Part shown: positions 1-21,105 of the stretch, in pieces
How positions within the stretch are numbered: the first letter of the stretch is position 1
Layout: each line of letters begins with the position of its first letter
Assembly (NCBI RefSeq): GCF_964204645.1
Contig: NC_134028.1
Location: 868,001 to 932,000, forward strand
Source: Tubulanus polymorphus
Taxonomy: Eukaryota; Nemertea; Palaeonemertea; Tubulaniformes; Tubulanidae
DNA: 64,000 nt
Reading direction: 5' to 3'
Notes under the pieces: generated by a model
The model's input: the letters and a program-made list of their open reading frames with translations, nothing else
Told to the model about the DNA's origin: nothing
Database searches by the model: none
Position numbers and translations under genes: made by a program

Positions 1-1189
1 TTATTGAAATGCCATTGCAAAACAAGAACATAAAAACACTGAAACTGAACATTATTCAATTAATGGTAAAAAGCTTTCCTAAAAAGATGTTTTGAGGTAT
101 GCGTTTAAAAGTATCGACGTATTCCCGAATACAATAAAACATTCCATCTCAGCGGGGCGTTATACTTCATTTAGAAAGTAGGCCAGCCTCTTCAGGGGCC
201 TGTTGCATAGTCACGGCTTAGATTTAAGACTGGTCTAAGACCAACTAAGTTCTATACTCGATCTTAAGATTTAAGACCACTTTTGGACTTAAGTCACGAC
301 TGTGCAACTGGGCCCAGTAGTCTACCAACTGCGTTCACCATTGAAGGAAATTCACGTTCATTTTATATAATTAAGTTGGTTGATGTTTTGTTTTGTATTT
401 CATTACGTAGTATAACCGTCGGTAAATGGTAAACAAACTTCGTTGCAACCAAGGCTCTGAAAACGACCAGTTTATTTTCATGGCGGCATCATCGCAGCAT
501 AGGAGCAGCGGGGATTTAAATTTTTTGCTATTTAGCTTTCGATCAAGTTTATTCCATATGCCGGGTGTATAAAGGTGACGCTGACTCAGGAACAGCAGTG
601 CAATGTTTGGATTGTTAATCTTAAGCATTTTAGTCAGAGTGAATTCGTGGTTTTATCTGTCAGATTGAAGGTTTTATGTTGAACCGTCGTTTTGTTTCCA
701 ATATCGACAACAAATTCGGCTTTCGTATCTCGTCGACTAACCGAATGCGCTTAACTTCCGAACTATCCTCCGGAATATGGTTCCGATTTACTGAAAATTC
801 GGTTTCGCATAGTTGAACTTAGTTGGAGTCGACTAACTTCAGTAGATAACCGAAGTTGGCCTTTACTGTGGCATGTGAGTATAAAAATTAGTTCACAGAA
901 ATACCGCTGATGATAAACATAGCGGCAGCACTTGACGGTCAAGATCTGACACTGTTCGCCGTTCCTTCTGTGGCATGCGAGATTCCGTACCTCCATAAAG
1001 AATGTTATATTTCATGGCACTAACTCCATATTATCTACTTAGATGCAAAATTGGTGTTTTTTCAATAAGAAAATAATTGAGAATCAAATTCCTATATGAT
1101 TTATGTAACCACAATCGACGTTTCATGAAGAGATTTTAACGGTGGCCGCTACTAAATTGATAACTCATATTTACTTCCGCGTTTGTGAA
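1..1189. other. Intergenic, no gene seen
   Basis: No exon with recognisable protein similarity was found on either strand. The stretch contains one copy of a short inverted-repeat element (195-315). It also has two occurrences of a 'ctgtggcatg' motif (near 868 and 969) that recurs in diverged repeats at 11.7 kb and 61 kb. Short open frames at 371-628 and 763-996 show no family features. Confidence 0.6.
195..315. mobile_element. MITE-like short inverted-repeat element, copy 1
   Basis: The two ends are imperfect inverted repeats. The left end runs ggggcctgttgcatagtc and the right end reads gactgtgcaactgggccc. The interior has the complementary strings cttaagac and gtcttaag, so the whole piece can fold back on itself. 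It has no coding capacity. Related copies occur at 27237-27354, 41093-41235, 48427-48522, 51822-51888 and 53009-53119, which marks it as a dispersed non-autonomous family. No clear target-site duplication could be set by eye. Confidence 0.6.
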
Positions 1190-4100
1190 ATATTCGCATC
1201 TAGGGCAATCTTAAGACCTGCTGCATATGGCGTCACAAGCCCCGAGGCTTGTCACGCCATATTGGGGCCTGACACGCCATGTGGTAAACGTAAAATGAAA
1301 ATCAAATCCTATGCAGGAGATGAAACGTCGACTAAGTCTCGCGGGTTTTTCTTCCGAAGTTGAAATATTCGGTTGGATATTAATTTAACTTAGATGATTT
1401 ACAACGTATTATATATACATAATAAGAACTACATATTACATCGCATTTACACTAAAATGAGTTTTACAGAATAGAAATTGATCGTTGTTTGTTAATCTAA
1501 TGCAGTGTACACACATTTTGAAACACAATTTAAACAATCATATATTTCGCCAGCATATGAAAAATACAAAAACATTACATATATATCTACTGAATGAGTT
1601 TTACAGAATAAAGATTTTAATTAACTATCTTACATTTCAATGAATCATTCATCTATTTCACATGATTTGTTGATCAATTAGTCTAAGAAGAACATGGATA
1701 ATGTTAGAAAAACATATATGGTGAGCCAGGCTCCAATCTAGTGTGATCTGCAGTCATATGGCTCCTAAAATCGCTAAGCCTTCTACATGGCGTGTCAGGC
1801 CCCAAATGTTCTGCAGCCAATATGGCGTGTCAAGCCCCAAATTGTCTACAGAATAGCTTCAATAATTGAAACATGGTTTGTCGAACGGTTTTCTATGGAA
1901 GCAATTAAATTATATGTTTAGTTTCAATTAGTTATATATTGTTCATGATTTGATAATCACAAAACAAATACTGCTAGAAAAACCGCGATTTGTCTTCTAT
2001 ATGGCGTGTCAAGCCCCGAATATTCTGCAGCCAATATGGCGTATCAGGCCCCAAATGGTCTGCAGAATAGCTTCAATTGAAACATGGCGTGAGAGGATCC
2101 GATCAGTTTTCCTATAATTGTCACTAATTATCATAAATATTCAAAGATTTATCATTCTACATGGTTTGTCAATCATTTAGACTTAGAAAGAAAGCAAATA
2201 TTGTTTCAAAAATAGCTCCTCAAATCACGCTGTCTTTCACATGGCGTGTCAGGCCCCAAATGTTCTGCAGTCAATATGGCGTGTCAGGCCCCAAACGGTC
2301 TGCAGAATAGCTTCAATTGAGACATGGCGTGAGAAGACCCGAACGATTTTCCGTACAAACAAATGAATAATTGTCATTGATTATCATAAATATTCAAAGA
2401 TTTATCATTCTACGTGGATTGTCAATCATTTAGACTCAGAACAAAAGGCAAATATTGTTTCAAAAAGCTCCTAAAATCACGCTGTCTTCTACATGGCGTG
2501 TCAAGCCCCAAACGGTCTGCAGAATAACTTCAATTGAGACATGGCGTGAGAGGACCCGATCGATTTTCCGTACAAACAAATGAATAATTGTCATTAATTA
2601 TCGTAAATATTCAAAGATTTATCATTCTCCGTGGATTGTCAGTCATTTAGACTCAGAAAGAAGGCAAATATTGTTTCAAAAATAGCTCCTCAAATCACGC
2701 TGTCTTTCACATGGCGTGTCAGGCCCCAAATGTTCTGCAGCCAATATGGCGTGTCAGGCCCCAAACGGTCTGCAGAATAGCTTCAATTGAGACATGGCGT
2801 GAGAAGACCCGAACGATTTTCCGTACAAATAAATGAATAATTGTCATTGATTATCATAAATATTCAAAGATTTATCATTCTACGTGGATTGTCAATTATT
2901 TAGACTCAGAACAAAAGGCAAATATTGTTTCAAAAAGCTCCTAAAATCACGCTGTCTTCTACATGGCGTGTCAGGCCCCAAACGGTCTGCAGTCAATATG
3001 GCGTGTCAGGCCCCAAACGATTTTCCGTACAAACAAATGAATAATTGTCATTAATTATCATAAATATTCAAAGATTTATCAGTTTGTCAATCATTTAGAC
3101 TTAGAAAAAAGGCAAATATTGTTTCAAAAAGCTCCTCGAATCACGCTGTCTTCTACATGGCGTGTCAGGCCCCAAATGTTCTGCAGTCAATATGGCGTGT
3201 CAGGCCCCAAACGGTCTGCAGAATAGCTTCAATTGAGACATGGCGTGAGAAGACCCGAATGATTTTCCGTACAAACTAATGAATAATTGTCACTAATTAT
3301 CATAAATATTCAAAGATTTATCATTATACATGGTTTGTCAATCATTTAGACTTAGAAAAAAAGGCAAATATTGTTTCAAAAAGCTCCTCAAATCACGCTG
3401 TCTTTCACATGGCGTGTCAGGCCCCAAATGTTCTGCAGTCAATATGGCGTGTCAGGCCCCAAACGGTCTGCAGAATAGCTTCAATTGAGACATGGCGTGA
3501 GAAGACCCGAACGATTTTCCGTACAAACAAATGAATAATTGTCATTGATTATCATAAATATTCAAAGATTTATCATTCTACGTGGATTGTCAATCATTTA
3601 GACTCAGAACAAAAGGCAAATATTGTTTCAAAAAGCTCCTAAAATCACGCTGTCTTCTACATGGCGTGTCAGGCCCCAAACGGTCTGCAGAATAGCTTCA
3701 ATTGAGACATGGCGTGAGAAGACCCGAACGATTTTTCCGTACAAACAAATGAATAATTGTCACTAATTGTCTTAAATGTTCAAAGATTAATCCTTCTATA
3801 TGATTTGTCAATTATTTAGTCTTAGAAAAAAAGCAAATACTGTTACAAAAAGCTCCTAAAACCACGCTGTCTTCTACATGGCGTGTCAGGCCCCAAAGTG
3901 TTCTGCCGCCAATATGGCGTGAGAGTACGCGATCAGTTTTCTATGGAAGCAATTAATTGTCACTAATCATATCTTTAGTTTCAATTAGTTATATATTGTT
4001 CATAATCATAAAGTCTAAGAAAAAAAACAAATACTGCTAGAAAAATCGCGATTTGTCTTCTATATGGCGTGTCAGGCCCCAAACGGTCTACAGAATATAG

Positions 4101-4760
4101 CTTCAATTTACATGGCGTGAGAGGACCCGATCAGTTTTCCGTAGAAATAAATGAAAAATTGTTGACTGATTATCTTAAATTAGTACAATAATCATTAAGT
4201 CTTAGAAATAGGTTTATAAATCGTTGTTTCTATTTTGTTCATATGTAAAAATATACAAAATCGCTTATGTAAATGTAGCTGATGATCTCCTGATCGTCTC
4301 GCACCATAACGGAAACCTGTAAAAAACATATTCGAAGAATTTTACATAAAAATCTTTCGATATATATGCATCTGAATATAGTTATGAAGTAAAAACGGGA
4401 TATAATTTTCTTTCAAAGTGGTTGCACTGAACGGAATACTACAATATAACGTATAAGTACATATTATATTTAGACAATATTTAGTAAGTATATATTTAGA
4501 CAATAAGTTAAGAAAAAATAGAAATTCATTACACATTGACATACCGGTACTTGAAATTATCTCATTCAGGTTTTACACGTCGTATCGGACTTAAAAACGT
4601 GGTCCGTTCGACGCGAACATATATCTTCGTTCCGCGTGAATTATATATAGTCTGCATTTTACTCGGGGCTTGTGACGCCATGTCAGATATGGCGTGACAA
4701 GCCCCGGGGCTTGTGACGCCATGTTCTGCTGATTCTTAAGATTGACTTCACTCAATATTC
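1190..4760. mobile_element. Foldback-like element 1 enclosing a 220/250-bp satellite
   Basis: A 36-bp segment at 1227-1262 recurs in inverted orientation at 4687-4722 with one mismatch. The match continues outward: CAATCTTAAGA at 1206-1216 pairs with its reverse complement at 4734-4744, and an AATATT string lies further out on both sides. Each 36-bp end is itself nearly palindromic (ATGGCGT.ACAAGCC against its complement). The interior is an array whose core, ATGGCGTGTCAGGCCCC, is a variant of the same terminal motif. No transposase frame is visible, so the element would be non-autonomous. Foldback elements and Helitron-derived elements of bivalves ('pearl') also carry internal tandem arrays; assignment to either is open. 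Confidence 0.55.
1720..4135. repeat. Satellite array, units of about 220 and 250 bp
   Basis: Repeats are phased by 'ctgtctt' followed by acatggcgtg, with starts near 2230, 2481, 2701, 2953, 3146, 3398, 3648 and 3866. The spacings are therefore about 251, 220, 252, 193, 252, 250 and 218 bp. Long units carry one extra copy of a roughly 32-bp block (ATGGCGTGTCAGGCCCCAAA plus a ctgcag spacer). The long and short types partly alternate, giving a higher-order period near 470 bp. Edge copies (1720-2230 and 3866-4135) are more diverged, as expected of an array homogenised in its middle. Non-coding. Confidence 0.85.
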
Positions 4761-5106
4761 GAGTCATATCAAACTGCAGAGTGCGCACGGGGCCGTGCGC
4801 AGGAGGCCGCGCGCAGGGGGCCGCTTTAATAAAGTGAAAACCACACGATATTATTTACGAAACGGCAATACATATACATAGTAGTATGCGATATGAAACT
4901 ACTCCTACTTCTACCAATTAATCAAATGCATAACCACCATCAACCAGTTTATGATTTTACCATCGAGATGCGCATAAAATGGTACACTAAGAACAGTATA
5001 CAGAGTATATATTATTTATCAAAATACTCCGCCGAATCTACGAATTTTTATCTATCTGCTGCTGCTGCTGGAGAGGCGCGCAGGGGGCCGCGTGAATTTT
5101 TATCTA

Positions 5107-5107
<1 letters not shown>

Positions 5108-5155
<48 letters not shown>
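5108..5155 (+). repeat. (CTG)16 trinucleotide repeat
   Basis: There are sixteen uninterrupted CTG triplets, preceded by a short CTG tract at 5058-5069. One core motif of the adjacent minisatellite (gcgcagggggccgcg) lies between the two tracts. No coding exon was recognised around it. A long pure tract of this kind is likely to vary in length between individuals. Confidence 0.95.
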
Positions 5156-5157
<2 letters not shown>

Positions 5158-5579
5158 ACATGGAGCATAAAATATAAAACTGCGTTATTGACTCCAAGGG
5201 TTTGTCAAAAAGCTTGTTTCTAATAGATTACTTTGCATTTCTGTTAAACCTACTTGATACGGTACATAATTTACTTTTTGATCTACTGTTTCATTGTTAG
5301 GTTGTTGATTAATTGCCCCGCTATATTTCTATTTGATTCTTAACTATTGTATAATTACGCCCTAGTTTGCTCTCATCATTAAGATTTGTTAAGTTTGTAA
5401 CTGTCTTCATGCTGTATATTAGTGTGCATCACATCTTAATCACAGCTTAATTAATCTCTTTGTTTTATACTGTGTAACAGTGTATTAACCCTAGTTTGTA
5501 CCCCTAATTCCATGTGACGTTAGTTTCTTAGATAAAGAATTGCGAAGTTTCAGTACGATGATAGAAAATGACATGGTTT

Positions 5580-8500
5580 AATAGTTTTACTAAGTTTTAC
5601 TTGTCTTCTGCTGGATAGGTGCGCAGGGGGCCGCGGTTTAATAGTTTTACTAAGTTTTACTTGTCTTCTGCTGGATAGGTGCGCAGGGGGCCGCGGTTTA
5701 ATAGTTTTACTAAGTTTTACTCGTCTTCTGCTGGATAGGTGCGCAGGGGGCCGCGGTTTAATAGTTTTACTAAGTTTTACTCGTCTTCTGCTGGATATGT
5801 GCGCAGGGGGCCGCGGTTTAATAGTTTTACTAAGTTTTACTTGTCTTCTGCTGGATAGGTGCGCAGGGGGCCGCGGTTTAATAGTGTAAATAGTTTTACT
5901 TGTCTACTGCTGGATAGGTGCGCAGGGGGCCGCGTTTTAAAAGTTTTAATAGTTTTACTTGTCTTCTGCTGGATTGGTGCGCAGGGGGCCGCGGTTTAAT
6001 AGTGTAAATAGTTTTACTTGTCTACTGCTGGATAGGTGCGCAGGGGGCCGCGGTTTAATAGTTTTACTAAGTTTTACTCGTCTTCTGCTGGATAGGTGCG
6101 CAGGGGGCCGCGGTTTAATAGTGTAAATAGTTTTACTTGTCTTCTGCTGGATGGGTGCGCAGGGGGCCGCGTTTTAAAAGTTTTAATAGTTTTACTTGTC
6201 TTCTGCTGGATAGGTGCGCAGGGGGCCGCGGTTTAATAGTTTTAATAGTTTTACTTGTCTTCTGCTGGGTGGGTGCGCAGGGGGCCGCGTTTTAAAAGTT
6301 TTAATAGTTTTACTTGTCTTCTGCTGGATAGGTGCGCAGGGGGCCGCGTTTTAAAAGTTTTAATAGTTTTACTTGTCTTCTGCTGGATAGGTGCGCAGGG
6401 GGCCGCGGTTTAATAGTTTTAATAGTTTTACTTGTCTTCTGCTGGATTGGTGCGCAGGGGGCCGCGTTTTAAAAGTTTTAATAGTTTTACTTGTCTTCTG
6501 CTGGATAGGTGCGCAGGGGGCCGCGGTTTAATAGTTTTACTAAGTTTTACTTGTCTACTGCTGGATATGTGCGCAAGGGGCCGCGGTTTAAAAGTTTTAA
6601 TAGTTTTACTTGTCTTCTGCTGGATAGGTGCGCAGGGGGCCGCGTTTTAAAAGTTTTAATAGTTTTACTTGTCTTCTGCTGGATTGGTGCGCAGGGGGCC
6701 GCGTTTTAAAAGTTTTAATAGTTTTACTTGTCTTCTGCTGGATAGGTGCGCAGGGGGCCGCGGTTTAATAGTTTTAATAGTTTTACTTGTCTTCTGCTGG
6801 GTGGGTGCGCAGGGGGCCGCGTTTTAAAAGTTTTAATAGTTTTACTTGTCTTCTGCTGGATAGGTGCGCAGGGGGCCGCGGTTTAATAGTTTTACTAAGT
6901 TTTACTTGTCTACTGCTGGATATGTGCGCAAGGGGCCGCGGTTTAATAGTTTTACTAAGTTTTACTTGTCTACTGCTGGATATGTGCGCAAGGGGCCGCG
7001 GTTTAATAGTTTTACTAAGTTTTACTTGTCTTCTGCTGGATAAGTGCGCAGGGGGCCGCGTTTTAAAAGTTTTAATAGTTTTACTTGTCTTCTGCTGGAT
7101 AGGTGCGCAGGGGGCCGCGTTTTAAAAGTTTTAATAGTTTTACTTGTCTTCTGCTGGATAGGTGCGCAGGGGGCCGCGGTTTAATAGTTTTAATAGTTTT
7201 ACTTGTCTTCTGCTGGGTGGGTGCGCAGGGGGCCGCGTTTTAAAAGTTTTAATAGTTTTACTTGTCTTCTGCTGGATAGGTGCGCAGGGGGCCGCGTTTT
7301 AAAAGTTTTAATAGTTTTACTTGTCTTCTGCTGGATAGGTGCGCAGGGGGCCGCGGTTTAATAGTTTTAATAGTTTTACTTGTCTTCTGCTGGGTGGGTG
7401 CGCAGGGGGCCGCGTTTTAAAAGTTTTAATAGTTTTACTTGTCTTCTGCTGGATAGGTGCGCAGGGGGCCGCGTTTTAAAAGTTTCAATAGTTTTACTTG
7501 TCTTCTGCTGGATAGGTGCGCAGGGGGCCGCGTTTTAAAAGTTTTAATAGTTTTACTTGTCTTCTGCTGGATTGGTGCGCAGGGGGCCGCGTTTTAAAAG
7601 TTTTAATAGTTTTACTTGTCTTCTGCTAGATAGGTGCGCAGGGGGCCGCGGTTTAATAGTGTAAATAGTTTTACTTGTCTTCTGCTGGATGGGTGCGCAG
7701 GGGGCCGCGTTTTAAAAGTTTTAATAGTTTTACTTGTCTTCTGCTGGATAGGTGCGCAGGGGGCCGCGGTTTAATAGTTTTACTTGTCTTCTGCTGGGTG
7801 GGTGCGCAGGGGGCCGCGTTTTAAAAGTTTTAATAGTTTTACTTGTCTTCTGCTGGATAGGTGCGCAGGGGGCCGCGTTTTAAAAGTTTCAATAGTTTTA
7901 CTTGTCTTCTGCTGGATAGGTGCGCAGGGGGCCGCGTTTTAAAAGTTTTAATAGTTTTACTTGTCTTCTGCTGGATTGGTGCGCAGGGGGCCGCGTTTTA
8001 AAAGTTTTAATAGTTTTACTTGTCTTCTGCTGGATAGGTGCGCAGGGGGCCGCGGTTTAATAGTTTTAATAGTTTTACTTGTCTTCTGCTGGATTGGTGC
8101 GCAGGGGGCCGCGTTTTAAAAGTTTTAATAGTTTTACTTGTCTTCTGCTGGATAGGTGCGCAGGGGGCCGCGGTTTAATAGTTTTACTAAGTTTTACTTG
8201 TCTACTGCTGGATATGTGCGCAAGGGGCCGCGGTTTAATAGTTTTACTAAGTTTTACTTGTCTACTGCTGGATATGTGCGCAAGGGGCCGCGGTTTAATA
8301 GTTTTACTAAGTTTTACTTGTCTTCTGCTGGATAGGTGCGCAGGGGGCCGCGTTTTAATAGTGTAAATAGTTTTACTTGTCTGCTGCTGGATAAGTGCGC
8401 AGGGGGCCGCGTTTTAATAGTGTAAATAGTTTTACTTGTCTTCTGCTGGATGGGTGCGCAGGGGGCCGCGTTCTAAAAGTTTTAATAGTTTTACTTGTCT

Positions 8501-9768
8501 TCTGCTGGATAGGTGCGCAGGGGGCCGCGGTTTAATAGTTTTAATAGTTTTACTTGTCTTCTGCTGGGTGGGTGCGCAGGGGGCCGCGTTTTAAAAGTTT
8601 TAATAGTTTTACTTGTCTTCTGCTGGATAGGTGCGCAGGGGGCCGCGTTTTAAAAGTTTTACTAAGTTTTACTTGTCTACTGCTGGATATGTGCGCAAGG
8701 GGCCGCGGTTTAATAGTTTTACTAAGTTTTACTTGTCTACTGCTGGATATGTGCGCAAGGGGCCGCGGTTTAATAGTTTTACTAAGTTTTACTTGTCTTC
8801 TGCTGGATAAGTGCGCAGGGGGCCGCGTTTTAAAAGTTTCAATAGTTTTACTTGTCTTCTGCTGGATAGGTGCGCAGGGGGCCGCGGTTTAATAGTGTAA
8901 ATAGTTTTACTTGTCTTCTGCTGGATGGGTGCGCAGGGGGCCGCGTTCTAAAAGTTTTAATAGTTTTACTTGTCTTCTGCTGGATAGGTGCGCAGGGGGC
9001 CGCGGTTTAATAGTTTTAATAGTTTTACTTGTCTTCTGCTGGGTGGGTGCGCAGGGGGCCGCGTTTTAAAAGTTTTAATAGTTTTACTTGTCTTCTGCTG
9101 GATAGGTGCGCAGGGGGCCGCGTTTTAAAAGTTTTAATAGTTTTACTTGTCTTCTGCTGGATTGGTGCGCAGGGGGCCGCGTTTTAAAAGTTTTAATAGT
9201 TTTACTTGTCTTCTGCTGGATAGGTGCGCAGGGGGCCGCGGTTTAATAGTTTTACCATAGTTTTACTTGTCTACTGCTGGATATGTGCGCAGGGGGCCGC
9301 GTTTTAAAAGTTTTAATAGTTTTACTTGTCTTCTGCTGGATAGGTGCGCAGGGGGCCGCGGTTTAATAGTTTTACTAAGTTTTACTTGTCTACTGCTGGA
9401 TATGTGCGCAAGGGGCCGCGGTTTAATAGTTTTACTAAGTTTTACTTGTCTTCTGCTGGATAGGTGCGCAGGGGGCCGCGGTTTAATAGTTTTACTAAGT
9501 TTTACTTGTCTTCTGCTGGATAGGTGCGCAGGGGGCCGCGTTTTAATAGTGTAAATAGTTTTACTTGTCTTCTGCTGGATAGGTGCGCAGGGGGCCGCGT
9601 TTTAAAAGTTTTAATAGTTTTACTTGTCTTCTGCTAGATAGGTGCGCAGGGGGCCGCGTTTTAATAGTGTAAATAGTTTTACTTGTCTTCTGCTAGATAT
9701 GCGCGCAGGGGGCCGCGTTTTAATAGCGTAGATAGTTATACTTGTCTTCTGCTAGATAGGTGCGCAGG
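5580..9768. repeat. About 70 copies of a 57-60 bp minisatellite
   Basis: Every unit ends in the GC-rich block gtgcgcagggggccgcg and begins with an AT-rich stretch of the type gtttaatagttttactaag. The first five units are exactly 60 bp; later ones are 57-60 bp because of two alternative spacers (tttactaag, tttaatag or tgtaaatag). Runs of several units recur as blocks, for example the gggtgggtgcgc variant, which shows higher-order copying. Units nearly divisible by three give long open frames, but the encoded peptide only mirrors the DNA repeat. The array ends at 'gcgcagggttagggtt', running into TTAGGG-like sequence. Confidence 0.95.
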
Positions 9769-10592
9769 GTTAGGGTTAAATTTAATTTCCTGATGATTCA
9801 TTTCAGCTTATCCAGTTATTATTCGAATGACGTTTTACACAAGGAAGCTCTCGTCTACATCGTTAGCATTTACAATGGACTACCTTATGAAAACAGTGAC
9901 GCAATATGCCGACGGACTGAAGCAAAGTCGTTAGTTGACGTATATAATCTATTTCGAAAATATTACGGTACAGATTAAGAATATTGAAATCGGAAATCAA
10001 GCGATCTATAATATCCATATGTATAAATATTTTATTAAGTCTGTGATCTATAAAATCAAGCGATCTATAAAATCCAGTACAACAAGATACGTGAGCTTCA
10101 ATTTACATGCATGAATATTTAAGTCAGTGATGTGTATGTATTATCGTTATTATGCTATTACCAATTATCGAGCCGCCTCTGATACTTATGATGTTTAAGT
10201 GTCAATCGAATATGTATGTCAAATAAATAAATGAACAGTGAAACTCGCATTTTCTCAGCTTTCATCTTATTTTGGACGACTATTTTTTGCTGTTGAAAAA
10301 CGACGACATGGTGAATGGGAAATTCAGGAGTTTAAAAAACCGAGTTATGTACGTAGAGGACGGCCCCCGGCGCGATTGACCTTAATTTTCATAGTAACAA
10401 TATCAATCCTATATTTACGATTTTGAATTACATGATTAAGCATATATAAAAGTTCTAGCTCAAAAATCAAAATTAAATCAGCTTAATTGTTTTTTCTATT
10501 TAAAAAAGCGAGTTAAAATAAATTTCTGCATTATTGCTAAAAAATCATCGTTTCGTCTAGCATCACATACCAGTTCTCACTTTACAATACCC
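9769..10592. other. AT-rich spacer with one possible terminal exon
   Basis: This lies between the minisatellite and the inverted GC-rich core. A splice-acceptor-like string (gattcatttcag) ends at 9806 and is followed by an open frame to a TAA at 9976-9978. An AATAAA lies at 10222-10227. The 56-residue frame matches no family I recognise. It could be a captured or degenerate terminal exon, or chance. The rest is plain AT-rich sequence. Confidence 0.25.
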
Positions 10593-10642
10593 GGCCCCCT
10601 GCGCACCCATTGAGCGCAGGGGGCCGCAGCGGCCCCCTGCGC
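10593..10642. repeat. GC-rich cruciform-forming inverted repeat upstream of USP
   Basis: GGCCCCCTGCGC at 10593-10604 pairs perfectly with GCGCAGGGGGCC at 10614-10625 across a 9-base loop. The stretch 10614-10642 is also a perfect 29-base odd palindrome with 14-base arms around a central A (10628). The three arms are copies of the array core in alternating orientation. The structure ends 127 bp before the USP start codon, so it lies in its promoter or 5' untranslated region. Confidence 0.9.
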
Positions 10643-10769
10643 ACTCTGCAGACAGACCCCATTCAAATATTCAAGAAATTTCAGGTTTTTATCGAATTCT
10701 GTCAAAATAAGCGGCGTTTATCGGTGTTAATCCTCATGAGGCTGAAGTGTGGAAGATTGTGAGTTGATA

Positions 10770-20452
<9,683 letters not shown>

Positions 20453-20812
20453 ATCGTTGAACTGTTTTCATCGCTGCATTCGACATTTCTCACGTGATAT
20501 CTAGATAAACATGTGCTAACATTACAATGAAATTATCTCAAAAAACGATTTATGTAAAGTTCGTTTATATTGTCTTTAGTATTACAAACATATTGATTGA
20601 TTGCTGGGCATTATCAAACTACATTTCTACAAGTCATAACTTATAGCTTATAACATATCCAGAAATAGAAACATAGTTTCACCTTTCAGCGACCTCATTA
20701 AACATACGTTAATTAATATTCTTCCTGTATTCAATTTAACTGAAAGTTAACTTGTAAATATACATATTGTATATGATGATTTTTACTGCCTCCTATTGGA
20801 TATACAAGATAA

Positions 20813-20818
20813 AATAAA
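20813..20818 (+). terminator. Polyadenylation signal for USP gene
   Basis: An AATAAA hexamer lies 361 bases after the USP stop codon in AT-rich sequence. This gives a short 3' untranslated region. A further AATAAA near 23842 could serve a longer form. Confidence 0.55.
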
Positions 20819-20849
20819 AGTTAATTATTATTTATTCAAAACTCCATGA

Positions 20850-21105
20850 GATGGAAGCCGATAGTATTGAGATATATTAGATAGAAGCCGGTAGTGTTCG
20901 GTAGTATTGAGATATTCTAGATGGAAACTGTTAGTGTTGAGATATTCTAGATAGACGCCGCTACTGTTGAGAGAAGCCGGTAGTGTTGAGATATTCTAGA
21001 TAGACGCCGCCGCTACTGTTGAGAGAAGCCGGTAGTGTTGAGATATTCTAGATAGACGCCGCCGCTACTGTTGAGAGAAACCGGTAGTGTTGAGATATTC
21101 ACATG
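20850..21105. repeat. About 52-bp degenerate minisatellite downstream of USP
   Basis: Four to five copies of gagatattctagatagacgc followed by cgctactgttgagagaagccggtagtgtt. The first copies are shorter and diverged; the last three differ mainly by an extra cgc. Confidence 0.8.

Larger units (their letters stand above)
4774..10651. mobile_element. Foldback-like element 2 enclosing a 60-bp minisatellite
   Basis: CTGCAGAGTGCGCA at 4774-4787 is exactly matched in inverted orientation at 10638-10651. Just inside both ends lie copies of the GC-rich core GCGCAGGGGGCCGC: at 4793-4824 on the left in the array's orientation, and at 10593-10642 on the right in both orientations. The interior holds a (CTG)16 tract, a single core copy at 5076-5091, the 4.2-kb array and AT-rich filler. 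The weak match outside the 14-bp ends (an ATATT string on both sides) hints that the inverted repeat is longer. No target-site duplication and no transposase frame were seen. Confidence 0.5.

Noticed and set aside
6432-9554. Six to seven open frames of 66-112 codons with repeated FTCLLLD peptides
   Set aside because: They are translations of the 60-bp minisatellite, whose unit length is close to a multiple of 3. The peptide simply mirrors the DNA repeat and no start or splice context is convincing.
10749-10769. Upstream start of the USP protein at a GTG
   Set aside because: GTG is not a plausible start here, and the first in-frame ATG after the TGA at 10743 is at 10770 with A at -3.
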